Source: Deltaproteobacteria bacterium
GTDB lineage: Bacteria; Desulfobacterota; Syntrophobacteria; Syntrophobacterales; Syntrophobacteraceae
Assembly (NCBI GenBank): GCA_021813685.1
Contig: JAKAJS010000097.1
Span: forward strand, 1 to 64,000
Reading direction: 5' to 3'
Length of the DNA: 64,000 nt
Position numbers and translations under genes: made by a program. The notes beneath the pieces were generated by a model. That model had not been told where the DNA came from, searched no databases, and was given only the letters and a program-made list of their open reading frames with translations. Each line of letters opens with the position of its first letter. The first letter of the stretch is position 1. Of the stretch, positions 26,453 to 33,561 are shown piece after piece.

Positions 26453-26522
26453 GTTAAAACGATTAACTGCGGAATATGGATGCAGAAACACGAAACCAAA
26501 TTGCTGAAAAAGGAGAAAAGAA

Positions 26523-26780
26523 ATGAAAAAGATTTTGAATGGCGCCTTGATTGGGTTGTCGATTATGGGATTGGTCCTGGTTTCCGGTGTAGCTACCCCG
26601 GCAATTGCCTCGAACGTTGCTCCGATGTGTTTTGCCGGTTCCTGTCCCGATATGAGCAAACCGGACGCCTTGCGCCCGAGCGGCCCGTATGCTTGCGGTA
26701 TCGCTTCGCCGGCGGACCCCGGCTATCTCCTTGCGCGTGCACTTCCCTGCCGTGTCGACAGAAACCTGGCGGCCAAATAA
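26523..26780 (+). CDS. Secreted MCxAGxCPDM peptide, copy 1 (85 aa)
   Basis: Signal peptide KKILNGALIGLSIMGLVLVS with a likely Ala-x-Ala/Ser cleavage near residue 29, then NVAPMCFAGSCPDMSKPDA. Cys36 and Cys41 frame a CX4C motif with flanking Met residues; two more Cys at 58 and 76. The family partner at 29587 shares the MC[F/W]AG[S/Y]CPDM core at identical positions. The Met/Cys-rich core could bind a soft metal or form a disulfide (inference); no known family is recognised. GGAG is seven bases upstream of ATG 26523. A strong terminator follows. Confidence 0.82.
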   Translation: MKKILNGALIGLSIMGLVLVSGVATPAIASNVAPMCFAGSCPDMSKPDALRPSGPYACGIASPADPGYLLARALPCRVDRNLAAK

Positions 26781-26803
26781 CACCCGAAGCGCTGCCGCGG
26801 TGC

Positions 26804-26847
26804 AAAAGGGATGAGAGAGATCTTCCACCGGCTCTCTTATCCCTTTT
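26804..26847. terminator. Rho-independent terminator after CPDM peptide 1
   Basis: AAAAGGGATGAGAGAG pairs with CTCTCTTATCCCTTTT (one mismatch) around a 12-base loop, with T-runs on both strands, so it can work in both directions. Confidence 0.85.
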
Positions 26848-26920
26848 CCTATTCAGATTCCTGCGTGCCGACTCGGCAATGCGTGATGCCTTCCATACTT
26901 GTCTACAGGAGTATTGACCG

Positions 26921-27736
26921 ATGCCGGTTTTGTTCATCTCCAGGGGAAGCATGTCCGGTGCGTGCCAAGTGGTAGAGTGTCTTGGGAAAAACACCGGGAT
27001 CAGGTGTATCTCGCGGGAGAGCCTGGTAAAAAGAGCCATGCGCCATAGCGAGACGGCTCGCAGACTGTTGCAGGAATTAAACGGCGCCATTTCCCATTAT
27101 GAAAGGTTCAGCGCATTGCGGTGGCGCTATCTGGTGCTGCTGCGACACGCGCTGTTGGAGGAAATAGTTGAAGATAACGTAGTCTATCACGGCTATTCCG
27201 CCCATTTTCTCCTGCCCGTTCTCCAGCATTTTATCAGAGTGCGAATAGATGCCCCGATCGAGTTTCGTATCAGGATGACGATGGAGCGTCTCAAATGTGA
27301 TGAGGAAAAAGCCGGCTCCATAATCAAGACCGACGACGAGCAACGGGTGAAGTGGGCTCGATTTATGTACTGCCGGGATATTCGCGATCCCCGCTTCTAT
27401 GACTTGCATCTGAATCTCGGCCACATGAGCCTTAAGGCGGTGTGCGGTCTTTTAACACAATCCTTTTCCGAACAGGAATTCCAGGCGAATCCGCAAACCA
27501 GGGAAGAGGTGAAAAAATTACTCCTCGAGGCCACCGTCCAGGCAGCGCTGGTGAGCGATGCGCGACTCAGTGAATGCGAGATCAGTGCAAAGCTCGAAGA
27601 CGGGTGCATGAATCTCTACGGTCCCTATCTCGGGGCCGTGAGGGCCACTGCGATCGATGTCGCAAAAAAAGCTGCCTGCACCGCCGACGTCTTCTACAAG
27701 CCCGGCTATTCACCTTGGTTGGACACTTTTTCTTAG
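26921..27736 (+). CDS. Cytidylate-kinase-like protein (AAA/P-loop, degenerate) with C-terminal BON-like segment
   Basis: 271 residues. The N-terminus MPVLFISRGSMSGACQVVEC resembles the cytidylate-kinase-like family (ITISRQ.GSGG..IA), with the lysine-poor P-loop of that group, and the middle contains the helical DPRFYDLHLNLGHMSL segment typical of it. The last 60 residues, ISAKLEDGCMNLYGPYLGAV then a VAKKAACTADV end, look like a BON-type fold (weak). Substrate is unknown; family members in Desulfobacterota are often next to regulatory genes. AGGAG precedes ATG 26921. It is not directly behind a box-controlled promoter, being separated from the CPDM peptide by a terminator. Confidence 0.68.
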   Translation: MPVLFISRGSMSGACQVVECLGKNTGIRCISRESLVKRAMRHSETARRLLQELNGAISHYERFSALRWRYLVLLRHALLEEIVEDNVVYHGYSAHFLLPVLQHFIRVRIDAPIEFRIRMTMERLKCDEEKAGSIIKTDDEQRVKWARFMYCRDIRDPRFYDLHLNLGHMSLKAVCGLLTQSFSEQEFQANPQTREEVKKLLLEATVQAALVSDARLSECEISAKLEDGCMNLYGPYLGAVRATAIDVAKKAACTADVFYKPGYSPWLDTFS

Positions 27737-27812
27737 ATAACCTGTCATTCGCTTCTGACACGAGGCAATGAGCTCCCATCAGCTTTTCCATGCATCCCGG
27801 GGAGGTCCCGAA

Positions 27813-28478
27813 ATGTGCGAACACGACTTTCACAATGAGATTTCCCAGGCCCTTGACCAGATTCAAAGACTGCTGGATCGCTCCGTGGGCTGCCAGGAGA
27901 AGATCCAGGAAATCCAGACCAACATGCAGGAACTGGAAAAGGAGGGCACTTCAAATCTTGTCCAATCGGTCACTGCATCCAACACCCTGGCCGACCAGAG
28001 GACCGGGATGGCGCAGGAAAGAACCGCTCTCGTTCGGGAACAGACCCGCTTATCGACCAGATCGACCGAACTGGCGACGATCCGTACCGATCTTGCCCAA
28101 GACCGCACTTCGCTCGCCGGCCAGCGGACCGACCTTGCTGCCGTGCGCTCTCAACTCTCCAGGGCCAGAACCAATCTGGCTTTCCAGCGCACCGAGATGG
28201 CGGCCGACCGCACCCGATTTTCCAGGGTCCGAACGGAATTGTCCCGTGGACGAACATTCCTGGCGCTCGTCAGGACAGGCCTGGCGTTTCTGACCTTGAG
28301 CGTCGGTTTCTATCGGTTTTTCGGCCCTTCCTGGTGGTCCATCTTCGACGGCCTGATTGCTCTTTTCAGCCTGACTCTCACAATTTCGGGCCTTCTGGGA
28401 TATCGGCGCACATGCCAAACCATCAACAATGTGGAACAGGCCGTCATCCCGTCACCGGATTGGGAAACGGCATTGTAA
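27813..28478 (+). CDS. DUF202-like membrane protein with 14 tandem RTxL heptads
   Basis: 221 residues. Residues 63-160 are 14 consecutive heptads of the form RTxLAxx (for example IRTDLAQ, DRTSLAG, QRTDLAA), with Arg or a substitute every seven residues from 63 to 154, an almost perfect coiled coil. The last two, GRTFLALVRTGLAFLTLS, lead straight into a membrane segment and match the start of DUF202 proteins (ERTFLAWxRTxLA), followed by a second membrane segment (178-196). It looks as if the DUF202 heptad was multiplied upstream. Start ATG 27813 is behind GGAGG; the frame's ATG at 27768 has no RBS. Inner membrane with a cytoplasmic rod (inference). Confidence 0.82.
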   Translation: MCEHDFHNEISQALDQIQRLLDRSVGCQEKIQEIQTNMQELEKEGTSNLVQSVTASNTLADQRTGMAQERTALVREQTRLSTRSTELATIRTDLAQDRTSLAGQRTDLAAVRSQLSRARTNLAFQRTEMAADRTRFSRVRTELSRGRTFLALVRTGLAFLTLSVGFYRFFGPSWWSIFDGLIALFSLTLTISGLLGYRRTCQTINNVEQAVIPSPDWETAL

Positions 28479-28570
28479 AGTGAACAGTAAGCCGGCTGCA
28501 GACCAAAATCTTTGATCGCAAAATCTACGCGCCAAGGGGAGACCTGGGTTCTCACGAATTTCGTGAAAAA

Positions 28571-28603
28571 CGATATATCACGAAAAGATATACGATATTT
28601 CCC
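28571..28603 (+). promoter_or_regulatory. Upstream activator box pair, copy D
   Basis: CGATATATC and CGATATTTCC with box starts at 28573 and 28595, 22 bases apart, then CAATTTCTGGCTCG. Right box ends 92 bases before the -24 GG. Confidence 0.75.
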
Positions 28604-28690
28604 AATTTCTGGCTCGAATCCCTTCGATTGATTGCCTGCAAATCAGGATTAATACTGAAAAATCCGTATCTTAGATAATCAATTCCTCGG

Positions 28691-28707
28691 TTGGCACCGG
28701 TATTGCT
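28691..28707 (+). promoter_or_regulatory. Sigma-54 promoter of the 98-aa repeat peptide (copy 2)
   Basis: TTGGCACCGGTATTGCT: GG 28693-28694, ten bases, GC 28705-28706; the best match to the consensus TGGCAC-N5-TTGC in the window. Predicted start near 28718. Confidence 0.88.
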
Positions 28708-28787
28708 CTATAAGCCGTGGAATTGGGGAAATGAGCGCGGAAACTCGAATTCAATCACCTAAATTTCAATCATCTCAAGGAGATCAA

Positions 28788-29084
28788 ATGAAAAGGGCAT
28801 TAGCGACTCTGCTGTTGGTTTTCGCCATGGTTGGCTTTATCGGGCTTATCGGCTCGCCGGCCGGCGCAGCAACTACCTCTGTCTACTGCAATCCTGCTTA
28901 TACGAACTGGATCGGAGCGCCGGGAAGCCAGGGTGCTATCTGCCCGACGACTGTCGCCTCTGCTCCGGATCCGATGCCGGTTTACTGCAGTTCCGCGTAC
29001 ACGGCCTGGATCGGGGCGCCGGGAAGCGAAGGGGCAACATGCCAGGGACTTGTCGCCAGCCACGGGAACAAGGCCGGAAATTAA
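28788..29084 (+). CDS. Secreted tandem-repeat cysteine peptide, copy 2 (98 aa)
   Basis: Paralog of 25162, same length and nearly identical: signal peptide KRALATLLLVFAMVGFIGL, then units YCNPAYTNWIGAPGSQGAIC and YCSSAYTAWIGAPGSEGATC separated by the same 13-residue linker (APDP core). All four cysteines are conserved, and the tail LVASHGNKAGN is conserved too. AAGGAG precedes ATG 28788; the in-frame ATG at 28731 has no RBS and would bury the signal peptide. A GC-rich stem after the stop resembles the one after copy 1, so promoter, gene and 3' end were duplicated together. Confidence 0.87.
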   Translation: MKRALATLLLVFAMVGFIGLIGSPAGAATTSVYCNPAYTNWIGAPGSQGAICPTTVASAPDPMPVYCSSAYTAWIGAPGSEGATCQGLVASHGNKAGN

Positions 29085-29395
29085 CCATTTAAGCTCATCC
29101 GAGTCCTACCGAAGCAGGGGGGGGCTTCCGCCCTCCCCTCCCCAAAAAAGCAGTTGAAAGAGAGTCGATCCGGCCTCCTTTCGAGGGGTCGAGACACATC
29201 TAGCCTACAACCGCTGCCGAAGGAATAGCAGAAGCACATTCTCCATCTGCCCAACGGATTCCCACACATATCGTTTCGATCTCATCGCTTTCCCTGCTTT
29301 TCCAAGTTTCTGAAGGCTCTAAGCAAATAACCATCTTCAGTCGAAAAATCCCGACGTTAGATACGATCCCGTTTTTGCGTAACTTCACTAAAACA

Positions 29396-29428
29396 CGATA
29401 TTTCGCGAAAAATTAGACCAAGTTTCCC
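29396..29428 (+). promoter_or_regulatory. Upstream activator box pair, copy E
   Basis: CGATATTTC with the perfect dyad TTTCGCGAAA, and CAAGTTTCC, box starts 29398 and 29420, 22 bases apart, then CCAATTTCGGCTC. Right box ends 88 bases before the -24 GG. Nothing else is evident in 29085-29586. Confidence 0.75.
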
Positions 29429-29511
29429 CAATTTCGGCTCTCAGCCATTCAGATTAACGCGAAATATATTTTTTTATCAGCAAAATCAAACCCTTATAAA
29501 AGATTCCCCCG

Positions 29512-29528
29512 TTGGCATCCCTGTTGCT
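29512..29528 (+). promoter_or_regulatory. Sigma-54 promoter of the CPDM peptide (copy 2)
   Basis: TTGGCATCCCTGTTGCT: GG 29514-29515, ten bases, GC 29526-29527. Predicted start near 29539, leader about 48 bases. Confidence 0.85.
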
Positions 29529-29586
29529 GAATATGACTGATAACTGCGGAAACGCACAAACACGGACTTGCAAAGGAGAAAAAAGA

Positions 29587-29826
29587 ATGAAAAAAATAAT
29601 GAGTGGAGCTTTGATTGCGTTGTTTCTCATGGGAGCCGCTCCGGTTTCCGGCATCCATACCCCGGCGCTCGCCTCACAGATACATCCGATGTGCTGGGCC
29701 GGTTATTGTCCCGATATGACCAAAAAGGATCCGCCCGCCAAATCGTCCGATCCCCGCGCGTATCACCGGGCCGATCCTCCGAGGGAACGGGTTGCCCCAA
29801 CCCCCATGGGCAATGTCGGCTTCTGA
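29587..29826 (+). CDS. Secreted MCxAGxCPDM peptide, copy 2 (79 aa)
   Basis: Signal peptide KKIMSGALIALFLMGAAPVS ending PALAS, then QIHPMCWAGYCPDMTKKDPP. Cys36 and Cys41 fall at the same positions as in copy 1 (26523), but the two C-terminal cysteines are missing and the tail is Pro/Arg-rich (ADPPRERVAPTPMG). So only the CX4C-PDM core is under constraint between copies. AAAGGAG is seven bases before ATG 29587; the longer frame from 29512 starts inside the promoter and is rejected. A hairpin follows at 29878. Confidence 0.82.
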   Translation: MKKIMSGALIALFLMGAAPVSGIHTPALASQIHPMCWAGYCPDMTKKDPPAKSSDPRAYHRADPPRERVAPTPMGNVGF

Positions 29827-29877
29827 TTCTCAGTAAACCAAAACGGTGCGGGATAGTTCTCGGCCCAACGGCGAAGT

Positions 29878-29899
29878 CGCCCCCGGATTTCCGGGGGCG
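29878..29899 (+). terminator. Stem-loop after CPDM peptide 2
   Basis: CGCCCCCGG, loop ATTT, CCGGGGGCG: a 9-base perfect stem 52 bases after the stop codon. No T-run, so termination strength is uncertain. Confidence 0.55.
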
Positions 29900-30004
29900 C
29901 TCCACTCGACGCAAAAAACCGACCCACCTTCCCTCAGTAAATTGACCCACCCGGCTTGCAACTCTGGAATTCTCTTTTTTTGATCCCGCCAAAACGCGCC
30001 TTAC

Positions 30005-30056
30005 TGGTGCTTTTGATTGCGTTGTTTCACATGGGTTTCCGCCCTGGTTTCCGGCA
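30005..30056 (+). pseudogene. Remnant of a third CPDM peptide gene (signal-peptide part)
   Basis: About 50 bases closely match 29605-29654, the signal-peptide coding part of CPDM peptide 2 (GATTGCGTTGTTTC...ATGGG...GGTTTCCGGCAT). Start codon, promoter and the cysteine core are gone. It sits 15 bases before activator box copy F, showing that gene units were duplicated in tandem and partly lost. Confidence 0.7.
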
Positions 30057-30069
30057 TTTTAAAAAAGAG

Positions 30070-30100
30070 TGATATTTCAGAAAAAATGTATCATATTTCC
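30070..30100 (+). promoter_or_regulatory. Upstream activator box pair, copy F
   Basis: TGATATTTC and TCATATTTCC with box starts 30072 and 30093, 21 bases apart (one less than the other copies), then TAAATCATTACGCG. Right box ends 91 bases before the -24 GG. Confidence 0.7.
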
Positions 30101-30187
30101 TAAATCATTACGCGCAGGGATTCCAAAGCGCCGCGCCCCAAATTACTTTCCCGTTGCATATCAATGCCTTATGACAAATGCCCGTGC

Positions 30188-30204
30188 ATGGCATGACAAT
30201 TGCC
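30188..30204 (+). promoter_or_regulatory. Sigma-54 promoter of the 67-aa protein gene
   Basis: ATGGCATGACAATTGCC: GG 30190-30191, ten bases, GC 30202-30203. Predicted start near 30215, leader about 41 bases. Confidence 0.8.
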
Positions 30205-30255
30205 TTGAAATTAGGAGAACAGGAAGAGCAATCCTTTTGAAGAAAGGAAATTGAA

Positions 30256-30459
30256 ATGAGCACTATGAAAAAAATCAAAAGGGTCAAGATGCTGCTGGCT
30301 AAAACTGAACAGGCCTTACACGGCCATTTTCAGCACAAATTGAATGCAATGCACGTCTATTGCCATTTGAGCGGGCTAATCGGAAGCCGGTATGCCATGG
30401 CTGTTGCCCGAAAGTGGGAAAGAAACCTAATCTATTCACATATTGTTTACAGAAAATGA
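30256..30459 (+). CDS. Small basic protein of unknown function (67 aa)
   Basis: MSTMKKIKRVKMLLAKTEQA opens a Lys/Arg/His-rich protein with one helix-like stretch (HVYCHLSGLIGSRYAMAVAR) and a single cysteine. No signal peptide, unlike the other box-controlled peptides, so it should stay in the cytoplasm or on the inner face of the membrane. AAAGGA precedes ATG 30256. The controlled promoter at 30188 and the good RBS are the main reasons to believe it is a gene. Family unknown. Confidence 0.6.
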   Translation: MSTMKKIKRVKMLLAKTEQALHGHFQHKLNAMHVYCHLSGLIGSRYAMAVARKWERNLIYSHIVYRK

Positions 30460-30502
30460 ACGCCCGGGGCATCGCTGCGTCAGCACAAAAAGATAAGGAA
30501 GT

Positions 30503-30900
30503 ATGACAATGCAAGCGAAGTATCAGCGAATTAAATTCAAATAGTGTTCCTGGGGCTGCTTTCCCTACTGGTCCTGGCAAGCCTCATTGTTTGGTACAAG
30601 AAGAGAAGTATAGAAGAAAGACCTGATCGCGCCATTATTTTCGGCCCAATTCGCGCAATGTACGTATGTTATCAGTGCGACACCATCTTCAATTCACCCA
30701 GATGCCCATTATGCGATGCAGAGGCCGTTTTGCCTCTGATACAACTTACGGGAAGCATAATGGAAGATGAGAGGCTCGCAGCCGTACTCGGCAAGCTGCA
30801 GGGTTCCAGCGCATGGAAATCGCCAAACTCTCAGAGCTTGCGCAATGGGGGGGGGAATAATTCCAATAGCTTCGTCAGCGCTGGAATTATCCAGCAGTGA
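30503..30900 (+). pseudogene. Membrane-anchored zinc-ribbon protein, probably frameshifted near its start
   Basis: The frame from 30544 (GTG, no RBS) codes a membrane segment FLGLLSLLVLASLIVWYKKR, then a zinc-ribbon-like CYQC...CPLC pair and a polar tail with an Asn-rich run. A better start, ATG 30503 behind AAGGAAG, codes MTMQAKYQRIKFK and stops at the first base of that GTG in another frame. The two halves join naturally as a short cytoplasmic head plus membrane anchor, so a one-base change near 30541 has probably split the gene. Alternatively the GTG is used by coupling to the 13-codon frame. It follows the 67-aa gene by 43 bases. Confidence 0.6.
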
Positions 30901-31168
30901 GCAGTCTGCGTGCCGGGATTGCGCCATAGCTCATATGGTTGGTGTGCCTTTAAACGGCTCTCAAAAGCCCGCACATGGTGAGAACGGGGTTTAGCAGGAT
31001 TCTCTACAAGGACCCTGGGGTCCCCCCGTATCTAAAAAGGAAATGTGACGAAAAATTGTCGGAAAGAAAGGAACGGCGATGGAAAGAGGCGCCCGGCGCC
31101 GGCAACCACGATCGGGAAGTGGTCTGCTTCACAGCGCGTCAACTATTCGATCGGGAGAAGAAACCGAT

Positions 31169-32488
31169 ATGGCTTCTGAATATCAACCGAGCGCGTACCC
31201 CAAAGATCTTGCATCTTTCGTCCTGGACCATTGGCAATCCGGTGGCGAACGGGGATACGCCTCAATTCCGAATTCCGCTGAGTTGGAGCATTTGATCTCA
31301 ATTTGTTACCAGGCGAGTCTGCTTCGCGATGAGGAACGCTCGGTGAGGTTTCGGATTATCTTTCTCGCCCCGGATCGTTTTCCGCCCGATCAAGGGCCGC
31401 CAACCGGCCTGCACAGGCTTTTGTTCAGCGGCCCGCTGCCATTTACCGCGCGCGAATTGCGCAAACTCTCGTTTTCTATAGATTTCTATGGTTCCCTGAT
31501 AGGATTGTGGCGTGGTGAAAATGGCGGATTTTCGATTTGGGGACTTGTGCATTCCGGCTCGCGATGGGCTCAAAGTTTCAATGGAGGAGGCAAAAGGTTC
31601 CAATCTCTTCCCGACTCTTTGGTAATAAACGTTACAAGCCCCGGACACATAACCGTCAACAACGGGTCTACCGAAATCGGCACCCTGAATTCCGGGAAGA
31701 TTATCCGCCCCTCCAGAGCTGTTCTCGATTCTATGTGGCTCGATTCGGAATTCGCCTCCATAGTCGATGAGGAGGTTGCGTTGCACCTGGAAGCCCGGAA
31801 GCGTGCTAAAAGCCCCTGGGCTGTGATCGATCCCGGTTTTTTCAGGATACTAAAGAAACAGATCGTGATGAGAATGATCGGAAGGATTCGCTCCTACAGG
31901 CATGGGGGCGCCCTGATCTCCGTCCCCGATGAACTTAAAGCCCGATTTTTGGAGCCCAATCCCTACGTAAGGCTTAAATACAGATTCATCGACGAAGAAC
32001 CCTCCAGACGATTTCGCACTCTTATTGTGAGTATTGCCAATGAATTGGCTGAAATTTACGGCTCTGCCGATAGTCCGCCGAAGGAGGCAGGCTGGGCGGA
32101 GTACTTGACGAGCAAAAATCGTACTCTATACAGGCTCAATGAGTCGCTGTTCGAGTGGGCCCATCTGGTTGCAGGCATGACCCAGGTAGACGGGGCCGTA
32201 CTGGTGACGCACAGATTGGAACTGATCGGATTTGGCGCTGAGATATCCGGCAAGCTGGAGCGTATCGATGAAGTAGCTCATGCTTTGGATTCCGAAGGAA
32301 TTGAGATCATAAAGGAGCAGACCGGCGGCATCGGTACTCGTCATAACTCGGTTTACAGCTTTTGCAATGCGCTGCATAACGCCGCGGCGATAGTAGTCTC
32401 ACAGGACGGAACCGCACAACTGGTAAAGTGGAACGGAGATATGGTGACCTTCTGGGAACAGCTCTTACCGAGCCTCATAGAGGTATAG
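31169..32488 (+). CDS. DisA_N-type diadenylate cyclase-like protein with N-terminal sensor (DACNV-like)
   Basis: 439 residues. The C-terminal third has the diadenylate cyclase signatures DGA (residue 341, VDGAVLVTH) and GTRHNS (391-393) plus AIVVSQDGTAQLV, the layout of c-di-AMP synthase domains. The canonical RHR is RHN here, so activity is uncertain. The N-terminal two thirds (LISICYQASLLRDEERSVRF and following) resemble the sensor region of DACNV-type proteins. ATG 31169 begins the family-like part; an in-frame ATG at 31079 has a better RBS (AAAGGA) but adds 30 residues of Arg/Gly-rich sequence. It lies between the peptide regulon and the integrase stub. Confidence 0.7.
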   Translation: MASEYQPSAYPKDLASFVLDHWQSGGERGYASIPNSAELEHLISICYQASLLRDEERSVRFRIIFLAPDRFPPDQGPPTGLHRLLFSGPLPFTARELRKLSFSIDFYGSLIGLWRGENGGFSIWGLVHSGSRWAQSFNGGGKRFQSLPDSLVINVTSPGHITVNNGSTEIGTLNSGKIIRPSRAVLDSMWLDSEFASIVDEEVALHLEARKRAKSPWAVIDPGFFRILKKQIVMRMIGRIRSYRHGGALISVPDELKARFLEPNPYVRLKYRFIDEEPSRRFRTLIVSIANELAEIYGSADSPPKEAGWAEYLTSKNRTLYRLNESLFEWAHLVAGMTQVDGAVLVTHRLELIGFGAEISGKLERIDEVAHALDSEGIEIIKEQTGGIGTRHNSVYSFCNALHNAAAIVVSQDGTAQLVKWNGDMVTFWEQLLPSLIEV

Positions 32489-33213
32489 CAGCCATTGGCT
32501 GCATATTTGTGTCTACACACTTGCCCGCAAGCCCGGGGATTGATCCAGCCCCAATTCCGGCCAACTATAATTAATGGTTTTTATTTGCTTTCCCAGAAGC
32601 GACGGTTCTCTACATTAAACAAAATTAAATAATTTTCATCGCAAAAACGGTGGGAGCGTGGCTAATTTCGACACCGCCCGTTAAGGCGCTCGAGCTCAAC
32701 ACGCGCCTCAATAGATCGTGGGCCAAGAAAAACGTTATCGGCCCGTCCACCACCCGGGACGCCTGTGATAGACTCCTCGCAGATAATTCGCGCCACTTTC
32801 GCGCAAAAAGGCAGCCGCCTTTTCCGTCTCGCGCCTTCGGCCATTGTGCACTTGCATTTCAGCGGGGGCTCCCTTCTCTTTCAACTCACTTTCCATCATC
32901 TGCTTTCCATCCTTGAACGGTTCATTATAGCAATGGGTCGAAAGCCCTCGAGCCGAATTCCTCTCCAGGAATTTTTTAGGAAGGCCGACACACGCACCGC
33001 GACTGCAGTTCCTTTCGAGGAATGGCTTTCTTTTTTGTTTTACAGTGCATACACTCCCAGCTTCGGTCGTTTTTATGATACCTGCAAGCTCTCGACTCAC
33101 ACCATCGGAGAGCTGCCTCATGAAGCGCTCAGCCTCCCGGCCAGTTTTATTTTTCTGGTAGAGGAAGACCTTATCGAGCCAGAAGTTCAGGTCTTCAATA
33201 AAAATGGCCACAT
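32489..33213. other. Gene-poor stretch before the integrase remnant
   Basis: About 725 bases with overlapping frames on both strands (for example a 184-codon minus-strand frame) but no RBS-supported start and no recognisable domain. Probably decayed integrated DNA, given the integrase stub and ssrA next to it (inference). Confidence 0.5.
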
Positions 33214-33463
33214 CCTTCTTGATTCGTTTCTTGCCGAAGTAATAAAGAAGGCTGGAATCGGCTACAGGGTTCCGTACTCTACGAGACATTCATTCGCAGC
33301 TTGGGCGTTGACCCTCGGGATGAACCCCAACAAGCTTGTCAAGCGCATGGGACATGGCTCAAAGAAGATGGTCTATGAAGTCTACGGCAACTACGTTGAG
33401 GGTCTCGAAAAGGACGCGGACAAGATTTTGGAATATTTTGGCAATGACTTCACCAGATTGTAA
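33214..33463 (+). pseudogene. Tyrosine recombinase (phage/island integrase), C-terminal remnant
   Basis: The last 80 or so codons of an open frame give the catalytic end of a tyrosine recombinase: Arg-His in YSTRHSFAAWALTLGMNP, the GH of KRMGHGSKKM, and the nucleophile Tyr in VYGNYVEGLEKDAD. The N-terminal 250-300 residues (core-binding domain and first catalytic Arg) are absent; upstream codons in the frame show no homology. The stub ends 98 bases from the 3' end of ssrA, a classic integration site, so it marks a former island boundary. Confidence 0.75.
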
Positions 33464-33470
33464 AAAAGAA

Positions 33471-33524
33471 AGCCTTCGCTTTCGCTGTCATGACCGGCGA
33501 AAGTCTCAACGAAAGTCGAAGGCT
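33471..33524 (-). terminator. ssrA terminator
   Basis: AGCCTTCGCTTTCG pairs with CGAAAGTCGAAGGCT (one bulge) and on the minus strand is followed by a T-rich run (33461-33470), 38 bases past the tmRNA 3' end. Confidence 0.8.
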
Positions 33525-33561
33525 CGGGATTACCAAGTATCCGAAAGTATTGCTAACAATC

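Noticed and set aside
26523..29826. RiPP precursor interpretation of the CPDM peptides, with YcaO as maturase
   Set aside because: They have Sec signal peptides with cleavage sites, no leader/core pattern and no maturase nearby; the YcaO gene is more than 30 kb away.
32735..33289. 184-codon minus-strand gene
   Set aside because: No RBS or family; overlaps the integrase stub on the other strand.
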